Assembly: GCF_009932725.1 (NCBI RefSeq)
Contig: NZ_BLJU01000002.1
Span: 1 to 64,000 of the forward strand
Source: Pseudomonas yangonensis
Lineage (GTDB): Bacteria > Pseudomonadota > Gammaproteobacteria > Pseudomonadales > Pseudomonadaceae
Reading direction: 5' to 3'
DNA: 64,000 bases
Numbering within the stretch: the first letter of the stretch is position 1; every line of letters begins with the position of its first letter. The position numbers and the translations under genes are program-made. This document shows, in pieces, positions 45,958 to 52,346 of the stretch. Below the pieces are notes generated by a model. It saw nothing but the letters and a program-made list of their open reading frames with translations, did no database searches and was not told the DNA's origin.

Positions 45958-46370
45958 CAGGCTGACTCCGGCGTGGCGGCGGCTGCAAGCGCGCGCAAGG
46001 TGGACAGCGCCCGTTCGGCGCGTTCGATGGGCACGAAGAGATGGTCGTGATGAAAGCCGGCGACCACGTTGCAACTGATACCGGCCTGAGCCAGGGCGGC
46101 GGAGAACGCCGCGGTCAGGCCCACGGCCGCCAGCGACGAATGGACCTGCAAGGTGATCCACGCGGCGATGTAGTCGTAACCCAGACCGTGGGCGTCGGCG
46201 ACGTCGCGCTGCAACACCAGGCTCAGGCCCTCGGCTTCGCGCAGGCTGGCGATGGGTTGCAGGCCGCTGCAGTCGTGGTCGGCGGCGACGCAGCAAAATA
46301 CGTACTGCCCGGGGTTGAGTCGCGGCGTCATGCCCTGCAGCAAACGTGAGAGATCGGTTTCGCCGGCCAT
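45957..46370 (-). CDS. ACT-domain protein
   Basis: A 137-residue protein with an N-terminal segment (LSRLLQGMTPRLNPGQYVFCCV) and a C-terminal ACT domain (WITLQVHSSLAAVGLTAAFSAALAQAGISCNVVAGFHHDHLFVP). ACT domains bind amino acids. Coupled to the LysE-type exporter and divergent from argP, it may sense the exported amino acid; that is inference. ATG 46370 has GGAG upstream. Confidence 0.85.
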   Translation of the reverse strand: MAGETDLSRLLQGMTPRLNPGQYVFCCVAADHDCSGLQPIASLREAEGLSLVLQRDVADAHGLGYDYIAAWITLQVHSSLAAVGLTAAFSAALAQAGISCNVVAGFHHDHLFVPIERAERALSTLRALAAAATPESA

Positions 46371-46465
46371 GCTGGGCTCCAGAGGTAAGGTGGATGCTGG
46401 CGAGTCTGCGGCGCGAAGGTGTATAAGAGAAACAAATAATGCTGATTGCACATTAGGAAAATCGA

Positions 46466-47362
46466 TTGTTCGATTACAAATTGCTGGCCGCCCTGGCAGC
46501 GGTGGTGGAGCAGGCCGGTTTCGAGCGGGCGGCGCAGGTGCTGGGCCTGTCGCAGTCGGCGGTATCGCAACGCATCAAGCTGCTCGAGGCACGGGTCGGC
46601 CAGCCGGTGCTGGTGCGTGCAATGCCTCCGGCGCCCACCGAGATCGGCCAGCGTCTGCTCAACCACGTGCAGCAGGTGCGCCTGCTCGAGCGCGACCTGC
46701 AGGCTCAGGTTCCCGCGCTGGATGAACAGGCCTTGCCGGAGCGTCTGCGCATCGCCATCAACGCCGACAGCCTGGCCACCTGGTGGGCGGCGGCGACGGC
46801 CGAGTTCTGCGCCACCCGGCGGGTGCTGATGGAGCTGGTGGTAGAGGATCAGGAAGTGGGCCTCAAGCGCATGCGCGCGGGCGAGGTGGCCGGCTGCGTA
46901 TGCGCCGCCGAGCGTCCGGTAGCCGGCGCGCGCAGCCTGGCACTGGGGGCGATGCGTTATCGCGCGCTGGCCAGCCCGGCCTTCATCGCGCGGCACTTTT
47001 CCACTGGCGTCACGGCCGAGGCGCTGGCGCGGGCGCCGGCCATCGTCTATGGCCCGGACGATCAGTTACAGCACCGCTACCTGGCGGGATTAGGGGTTAC
47101 CGGCGCCTTTGCCTATCACCTGTGTCCCTCATCGGAAGGTTTCGTGCGCCTGACCGAAGGCGGCCTGGGCTGGGGCCTGGTGCCGGAGTTGCAGGTGCGC
47201 GAGGAGTTGGCCTGCGGCAGGCTGGTAGACCTGGTGCCGGAGCGCTTCATCGACGTGCCGCTGTACTGGCACCACTGGCGCAACGGCGGTGAGCTGTTCG
47301 GCGAGCTGACCGCGCAGTTGCGTCGCCACTCGGCTTCGGTGCTGGTACCACAGCTTTCATAA
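46466..47362 (+). CDS. argP: ArgP-type LysR regulator
   Basis: A 298-residue LysR protein of the ArgP (IciA) type. FDYKLLAALAAVVEQAGFERAAQVLGLSQSAVSQRIK is the HTH, and LVRAMPPAPTEIGQRLLNHVQQV follows as in ArgP. The start codon is TTG, with AGGA eight bases upstream. ArgP activates argO in response to arginine and is inhibited by lysine in E. coli. It is divergent from the ACT/LysE pair across 95 bases, the expected regulator-target layout. Confidence 0.92.
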   Translation: MFDYKLLAALAAVVEQAGFERAAQVLGLSQSAVSQRIKLLEARVGQPVLVRAMPPAPTEIGQRLLNHVQQVRLLERDLQAQVPALDEQALPERLRIAINADSLATWWAAATAEFCATRRVLMELVVEDQEVGLKRMRAGEVAGCVCAAERPVAGARSLALGAMRYRALASPAFIARHFSTGVTAEALARAPAIVYGPDDQLQHRYLAGLGVTGAFAYHLCPSSEGFVRLTEGGLGWGLVPELQVREELACGRLVDLVPERFIDVPLYWHHWRNGGELFGELTAQLRRHSASVLVPQLS

Positions 47363-47460
47363 GCGGCCTGCCGGGTCGTCGTTCTGGCCTTCGCCGACAG
47401 CGCAGTCCGGAATGAGCGCTGCTAGAGTGCGGCCATTATAAAAAACATGTTGGGGGGACG

Positions 47461-48459
47461 ATGAGGATTCTGGTCACTGGCGCGAGTGGTTTCATCGGTG
47501 GGCGTTTTGCCCGTTTCGCCCTCGAGCAAGGCCTGACGGTGCGGGTTAATGGCCGCCGTGCCGAGGGTGTGCAGCACCTGATCAAGCGCGGCGCCGAGTT
47601 CGTTCAAGGCGACCTGGGCGATGCCGAGCTGGCCCAGGCGCTGTGCCGGGACGTAGAGGCAGTGGTGCACTGCGCCGGCGCCGTTGGCGTGTGGGGCGAC
47701 TATGCGCATTTCCATCAGGCCAATGTGACGGTCACCGAGAACATCGTCGATGCCTGTCTCAAGCAGAAGGTGCGGCGTCTCGTGCATCTGTCTTCGCCAT
47801 CGATCTACTTCGATGGCAAATCCCATGTCGATGTCCGGGAGGAGCAAGTGCCCAAACGCTTTTCCGATCACTACGGCAAGACCAAATACCTGGCCGAACA
47901 ACAGGTATTCGCCGCGCAGGAGTTTGGCCTGGAGGTGATCGCCCTGCGCCCGCGATTCGTCACCGGAGCCGGCGACACCAGCATCTTCCCGCGACTGATC
48001 GGCATGCAGCGCAAGGGCCGCCTGGCGATCATCGGCAATGGCCTGAACAAGGTCGATTTCACCAACGTGCACAATCTCAACGAGGCCCTGCTCAGCTCGC
48101 TGCAGGTCGGTGGTGCGGCCCTCGGGCAGGTGTACAACATCAGCAATGGCGCGCCGGTGCCATTGTGGGATGTGGTCAACTACGTGCTGCGCCGCCTGGA
48201 GCTGCCACCGGTGACCCGGCATGTGCCGTTGCCGCTGGCCTATGCTGCGGCGACGCTCAACGAGGGTGTGTGTCGCCTGCTGCCCGGGCGGCCCGAACCG
48301 AGCCTGTTTCGCCTGGGCGTGGCGGTGATGGCCAGGGATTTCTCCCTGAACATCGATCGTGCCCGTGAATACCTGGGCTACGAGCCCAGGGCCAGCCTGT
48401 GGGAAGCGCTGGACGAATTCTGCACCTGGTGGCAGGCGCAGATGGGGCCTCAGGCGTAG
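47461..48459 (+). CDS. NAD-dependent epimerase / 3-beta-HSD-like dehydrogenase
   Basis: A 332-residue extended SDR. TGASGFIGGRFARFALEQG is the cofactor loop (about 6-24), VVHCAGAVGVWGDY follows, and the active-site tyrosine lies in HYGKTKYLAE. The pattern is near 3-beta-hydroxysteroid dehydrogenase and OleD-type reductases, but no olefin-synthesis gene adjoins it, so the substrate is unknown. Monocistronic. Confidence 0.87.
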   Translation: MRILVTGASGFIGGRFARFALEQGLTVRVNGRRAEGVQHLIKRGAEFVQGDLGDAELAQALCRDVEAVVHCAGAVGVWGDYAHFHQANVTVTENIVDACLKQKVRRLVHLSSPSIYFDGKSHVDVREEQVPKRFSDHYGKTKYLAEQQVFAAQEFGLEVIALRPRFVTGAGDTSIFPRLIGMQRKGRLAIIGNGLNKVDFTNVHNLNEALLSSLQVGGAALGQVYNISNGAPVPLWDVVNYVLRRLELPPVTRHVPLPLAYAAATLNEGVCRLLPGRPEPSLFRLGVAVMARDFSLNIDRAREYLGYEPRASLWEALDEFCTWWQAQMGPQA

Positions 48460-48734
48460 ATGCGCTGGCCGCGATAGATGCGCACCGAGCCGGTTGCGCC
48501 GCCGGCCGGCAACTCCGCTGCCGCCTCGGGCGTCGCGACGCCCCGGGGTTGATCGGAGAGCTCGGCCAGGCGCCTGCCCAGGCTGCGGGTTTCTTCGTCA
48601 TCGGACTTGAGGCTGCCATCGAGCATGGCACCGATGGCGTCGGGCTGGCTGAGGCGAATGTCCACTGCCTGCTCTTCGCGCAGGCGACGACGCAGCGCTT
48701 TCATGCAGTCCAGTACTTCTTTGTTCAGTTCCAT
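48450..48734 (-). CDS. Small hypothetical protein
   Basis: A 94-residue polar protein (N-terminus MELNKEVLDCMKALRRRLRE; C-terminus SVRIYRGQRIYA) with no membrane segment. The N-terminal half is predicted helical. The ATG at 48734 has GGGGAAG upstream and is preferred over an upstream start at 48806. It overlaps the 3' end of the convergent epimerase gene by ten bases. I do not recognise a family; a similar small gene next to the epimerase is what I recall from P. aeruginosa (PA4362 region). Confidence 0.7.
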   Translation of the reverse strand: MELNKEVLDCMKALRRRLREEQAVDIRLSQPDAIGAMLDGSLKSDDEETRSLGRRLAELSDQPRGVATPEAAAELPAGGATGSVRIYRGQRIYA

Positions 48735-49095
48735 CGCGACTTCCCCCGGTTGGTTGAAGGGGCACGGGGTGCGGCATTCCTCGCCCGCCGTGACCTGGCT
48801 AGCCACTTCCTGGTGGCTTTCACACGTATTTTCGTGCTGAGTGCATTGAAGAACTTTCAGGCCGCTTGCTGGCTCGTGAGCGACGCACCATGAGCGCGTT
48901 CAGGACGAGATCAAAAAAGCAAAGTGCGTACCAGTTCAAGTTTTGCGGAACTGCCGGGCTGCAGGCGAGTCGATGGCCCTGTCGCGCCCTTTGTCGGTGC
49001 GCCACGCACCTGCTTGGCGCGACGCTGATGCCATAGTGGCGAATCGGTATACTGCGCGGCATTTCCGTTTCTACGTTCCAGCCATAGGTCCGACC
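48735..49095. other. Intergenic region upstream of the coiled-coil protein
   Basis: Without a supportable gene. A good -10-like TATACT at 49048-49053 may start the transcript of the following plus-strand gene, though no convincing -35 stands 16-18 bases before it. The rest holds the promoter of the small minus-strand gene and nothing else I recognise. Confidence 0.45.
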
Positions 49096-49947
49096 ATGCG
49101 CAATGACGCCAATGATGAGCTCGACAACCTGCCCAGCCTGACCCCGGAGCGCCGCGAGGATTTCGCCGAGCCACGCGAGGAGCCGGCCCCGCGCAGCGGC
49201 CGCGTGACCAGCAGCAAGGCGCCGGCGGCCAGGGGGCCCAGCACCGGGCCGTTGTGGGCGTTGGTTGGTGCGCTGAGTTTCGCCCTGGCCGGCCTGGGCT
49301 GGTGGAGCCTGCAACAGATCGGCCTGATGGAGCAGCGCCTGGTGGCGACCCAGGAGAGCTTCGCGCGTATCAGCGAAGAGGCCGCCGGACGTATTCAGGA
49401 TATTTCCGGCAAGGTGGTGGCCACCGAATCCAGCGTCACCAGCGGCAGCGAGGCGCTCAAGCTGCAGGTCAAACAGTTGGAGACGCGCCTGGCCGAACTG
49501 AGCAAGCAGCAACAGCAGAGCGCAACCGCTCAGGCCGCGCTGGACAAGCGCGTCGAGCAACTGGGTAGCGAACTGAAGAGTGGCGTTGGTGCCAGCGCCG
49601 ATTTCGACAAGCGCCTGCAGGCGCTGAGCAGCGAGCAGGCAGCGCTGAAGGCCGCGCAGGGTGACGCCAAGGCGACGCAGGCCGAACTGGCCAAGCTCGA
49701 TACCCGTATCAAGGCGCTCGGTGGCGATATCGATGCGCTGAAGAAGCAGGGCAACCCGGCCCAGGCCATCCGCAGCCTGGAGCAGGATCTGCTGGTACTG
49801 CGCAGCGAGCTGGACAATCGCCCGGCCGCCACCGGCGCGGGCCCGACTACCGCCGAGTTCGATGCCTTCCGTGCACAGATGACGCGCAACATCAACACGC
49901 TGCAGAGCCAGGTGGCGAATCTGCAGCAGCAGATCAATCAGCGCTGA
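49096..49947 (+). CDS. Membrane-anchored coiled-coil protein
   Basis: A 283-residue protein. A charged cytoplasmic N-terminus (about 1-52) is followed by one transmembrane helix (LWALVGALSFALAGLGWWSL, about 53-72) and a long heptad-rich coiled coil to the C-terminus (for example LKLQVKQLETRLAELSKQQQ), rich in Ala, Gln, Lys. Such proteins often act as envelope scaffolds; no specific role is evident. The ATG at 49096 is chosen over upstream frames because it begins the conserved-looking charged segment. Confidence 0.82.
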   Translation: MRNDANDELDNLPSLTPERREDFAEPREEPAPRSGRVTSSKAPAARGPSTGPLWALVGALSFALAGLGWWSLQQIGLMEQRLVATQESFARISEEAAGRIQDISGKVVATESSVTSGSEALKLQVKQLETRLAELSKQQQQSATAQAALDKRVEQLGSELKSGVGASADFDKRLQALSSEQAALKAAQGDAKATQAELAKLDTRIKALGGDIDALKKQGNPAQAIRSLEQDLLVLRSELDNRPAATGAGPTTAEFDAFRAQMTRNINTLQSQVANLQQQINQR

Positions 49948-49967
49948 GTGCTGATAGTTCGATAAAC

Positions 49968-49989
49968 AACGCCCCGCATTGCGGGGGTT
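49968..49989 (+). terminator. Terminator of the coiled-coil gene
   Basis: AACGCCCCGC and GCGGGGGTT pair around ATT, 21 bases past the stop, followed by GGCTTATT. It is a GC-rich stem with a weak U tract. Confidence 0.6.
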
Positions 49990-49998
49990 GGCTTATTG

Positions 49999-50070
49999 GT
50001 CGCGGCTAAAGCCCCTCCCACAGTGAAGCGCTTGAGACCCGCGACTCGTGAGCGGAGCTCGCTGCTACCT
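49999..50070. repeat. REP elements
   Basis: GTCGCGGCTAAAGCCCCTCC at 49999-50018 repeats the element at 194 and pairs with the family at 52257-52317. A degenerate copy of the GAGCGAGCTC-type palindrome lies at about 50050-50068. Confidence 0.65.
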
Positions 50071-50083
50071 TGAGCAGCAACAG

Positions 50084-50117
50084 AAACGCCGCGCTCCTGC
50101 AGGGGAACGCGGCGTTT
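50084..50117. terminator. Bidirectional terminator before xenB end
   Basis: AAACGCCGCG and CGCGGCGTTT form a perfect 10-bp stem with a 14-base loop. It is followed by TTTCTGTTG on the minus strand and TTTTGCTGTT on plus, between the REP block and the convergent xenB stop. Confidence 0.75.
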
Positions 50118-50140
50118 TGCTGTTCAGAAGCGCAAGCGCG

Positions 50141-51190
50141 TTACAGCCTTGGATAGTCGATATAGCCGACCGGGCCGGAACCGTAGAAGGTTTCCGGATG
50201 CGGCTCGTTCAGCTCTGCGTCCTGCTGCAGGCGCTCCGGCAGGTCCGGGTTGGCGATGAAGGGGATACCGAATGCCACCGCATCGGCCTTGCCTTCAGCC
50301 AGCCAGGCGTTGGCCTGGTCCTTGGTGAAACGCTCGTTGGCGATGAACACGCCGCCGAATTCCTTCTTCAGTTGCGGTGTCAGGCTGTCGTCGCTTTCCT
50401 TCTCGCGGGCGCAGATGAAGGCGATGCCGCGCTTGCCCAGTTCGCGGGCGACGTAGCCGAACGTTTCGGCGCGGTTGGCGTCGCCCATGTCGTGCGAGTC
50501 GGCACGCGGCGCCAGGTGTACGCCAACGCGGCCGGCTCCCCACACGGAAATGGCGGCATCGGTCACTTCCAGCAGCAGACGCGCGCGGTTTTCGATGCTG
50601 CCGCCGTAGCGGTCGGTGCGCTGGTTGGTGCTGCTCTGCAGGAACTGGTCGAGCAGGTAGCCATTGGCACCGTGGATTTCCACACCGTCGAAGCCGGCCG
50701 CCATGGCATTCTCGGCACCTTGACGATACGCCTCGACGATATCGGCGATCTCTTCGGTTTCCAGTGCGCGCGGGGTGACGTAGTCCTTGATCGGCCGCAC
50801 CAGGCTGACATGGCCGGCCGGCTGGATCGCGCTGGGCGCGACCGGCAGTTCGCCGTTCAGGTAGATCGGGTCGGAGATGCGCCCGACGTGCCACAGTTGC
50901 AGGACTATCTTGCCGCCATTGGCATGCACCGCCTGGGTGATGTTGCTCCAGCCACGCACCTGCTCGTCGGACCAGATGCCGGGCGTGTTCGGGTAGCCCA
51001 CGCCCATCGGCGTGACGGCGGTGGCCTCGCTGATGATCAGGCCGGCCGAGGCGCGCTGGGTGTAGTACTCGGCCATCAGTGCATTGGGCACACGGCCTTC
51101 GTCGGCACGGCAGCGAGTCAGCGGCGCCATGATGATGCGATTGTTCAGGTGCAGATCACCGATCTGGATAGGGTCGAACAGTGTGGGCAT
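50141..51190 (-). CDS. xenB: Old-yellow-enzyme-family xenobiotic / alkene reductase
   Basis: A 349-residue FMN-dependent alkene reductase. LFDPIQIGDLHLNNRIIMAPLTRCRA opens the barrel, the substrate-binding His-Asn pair is HGANGYLLDQF, and YGGSIENRARLLLEV is the family signature. Members reduce activated alkenes, nitro-aromatics, nitrate esters and N-ethylmaleimide. It follows the ArsR-type gene by 26 bases, and the orthologous position in P. aeruginosa is xenB as I recall. Confidence 0.9.
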   Translation of the reverse strand: MPTLFDPIQIGDLHLNNRIIMAPLTRCRADEGRVPNALMAEYYTQRASAGLIISEATAVTPMGVGYPNTPGIWSDEQVRGWSNITQAVHANGGKIVLQLWHVGRISDPIYLNGELPVAPSAIQPAGHVSLVRPIKDYVTPRALETEEIADIVEAYRQGAENAMAAGFDGVEIHGANGYLLDQFLQSSTNQRTDRYGGSIENRARLLLEVTDAAISVWGAGRVGVHLAPRADSHDMGDANRAETFGYVARELGKRGIAFICAREKESDDSLTPQLKKEFGGVFIANERFTKDQANAWLAEGKADAVAFGIPFIANPDLPERLQQDAELNEPHPETFYGSGPVGYIDYPRL

Positions 51191-51216
51191 GTGATTTCTC
51201 CGAAGGAAGAGTCAAA

Positions 51217-51543
51217 TCAGAGTTGCTGGCCTAGGCGCTCGACGAAGGCCTGGATCAGCTCGTCGTTACGCTTGAAGAAGTGCCACTGGCCGACCTTGCG
51301 GCTGGTCACCAGACCGGCGCGTTGCAGGGTGGTCAGATGGGCGGAAACGGTGGACTGCGAAAGCCCGGTGCGCAGGAAGATCTTGCCGGCGCACACGCCG
51401 ATCTCCAGCGGGTGATCCTGTTCGGCGAAGTGGCGTTCGGGCTCCTTCAACCAGTCGAGGATGTCGCGGCGTACCGGGTGGGCGAGGGCCTTGATGATGG
51501 CGTCGAGATCGATGTCCATGGCGTGATCGTTGCGTATCGGCAT
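51217..51543 (-). CDS. ArsR-type HTH regulator
   Basis: A 108-residue winged-helix repressor. ALAHPVRRDILDWLKEPERHF and GLSQSTVSAHLTTLQRAGLVTSRKVGQWHFFKRN form the wHTH, and Cys in IGVCAGKIF could sense thiol-reactive compounds. Start 51543 has AAGG upstream; 51519 is an alternative. Immediately upstream lies TATATCG-N8-CGATATA, a likely autoregulatory operator. Downstream xenB suggests it senses electrophiles; inference. Confidence 0.88.
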   Translation of the reverse strand: MPIRNDHAMDIDLDAIIKALAHPVRRDILDWLKEPERHFAEQDHPLEIGVCAGKIFLRTGLSQSTVSAHLTTLQRAGLVTSRKVGQWHFFKRNDELIQAFVERLGQQL

Positions 51544-51554
51544 GTGGCGAACCT

Positions 51555-51576
51555 TATATCGTCTCTGAGCGATATA
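51555..51576. promoter_or_regulatory. Palindromic operator TATATCG-N8-CGATATA
   Basis: Perfect 7-base arms at 51555-51561 and 51570-51576, 12 bases upstream of the ArsR-type start codon and between it and divergent acpH. This is the position and size expected of an ArsR-family dimer site. Confidence 0.7.
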
Positions 51577-51641
51577 CAGATCGTTTGTTCCGATAGTCTC
51601 CATCAACCGTTTCGATGTCTTGTCAGTGCTAAGCTCGCCGG

Positions 51642-52241
51642 ATGAACTACCTCGCCCATTTGCATCTCGGCGGCGATGCGCCGGCACAGCTGCTTGGCAG
51701 CCTCTATGGCGATTTCGTCAAAGGCCCGCTCAACGGACGCTGGCCGGCGCAGATCGAGGCCGCCATCCGTCTGCACCGGCGTATCGATGCCTTCACCGAC
51801 AGTCACCCGCTGCAGGCACGCGCACGAGCGCGTTTCCCGCTTGAGCGACGGCGCATGGCCGGCATGCTGCTGGACCTGTTCTTCGACCATTGCCTGGCGC
51901 GTGATTGGCAGGCCTATGCCACTTTGCCGCTGGAGCGCTTCACTGGTCGGGTGTATCAGGTGCTGGCTGCCGAACCGGAGTTGCCGGGGCGTCTGGCTCT
52001 GATGGCGCCGCGCATGGCTGCGCAGGACTGGCTGGGCAGCTACCGCGAGTTCGCGGTGCTGGAGCAGGTGATTGCCGGCATGCAGCGGCGGCTGTCCAGA
52101 CCACAGTTGCTCGACGGCAGCCTGAGCGAACTGGAGCGTCTGTACGAACCGCTCAGCGAAGACTTTCGCGCCTTCTATCCGCAGCTGATGGCATTCGCCG
52201 CGGCCGAGCTGGGGCGTGGCCCGGAGGCAATCCGGGGGTGA
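51642..52241 (+). CDS. acpH: Acyl-carrier-protein phosphodiesterase
   Basis: A 199-residue DUF479/AcpH protein. MNYLAHLHLGGDAPAQLLGSLYGDFVKGPLNG and RRIDAFTDSHPLQARA carry the family's His/Asp metal motifs. AcpH removes the 4'-phosphopantetheine group from holo-ACP. It is divergent from the arsR-xenB operon; the region between contains the ArsR-like operator. Confidence 0.88.
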   Translation: MNYLAHLHLGGDAPAQLLGSLYGDFVKGPLNGRWPAQIEAAIRLHRRIDAFTDSHPLQARARARFPLERRRMAGMLLDLFFDHCLARDWQAYATLPLERFTGRVYQVLAAEPELPGRLALMAPRMAAQDWLGSYREFAVLEQVIAGMQRRLSRPQLLDGSLSELERLYEPLSEDFRAFYPQLMAFAAAELGRGPEAIRG

Positions 52242-52256
52242 GCAGCATTCCCGCTC

Positions 52257-52317
52257 GCCGCTGAAGCGCCTCCCACAGAAGCGGATGTCTGGCACCGTGG
52301 GAGGGGCTTCAGCCGCG
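52257..52317. repeat. REP inverted pair downstream of acpH
   Basis: Arms GCCGCTGAAGCGCCTCCCAC (52257-52276) and GTGGGAGGGGCTTCAGCC (52297-52314) face each other and recur singly at 194 and 49999. They lie between convergent acpH and the P-type ATPase gene and may serve as a shared 3' end. Confidence 0.75.
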
Positions 52318-52346
52318 ACGACATCACTGCATCGTTGCTCTGGCGT

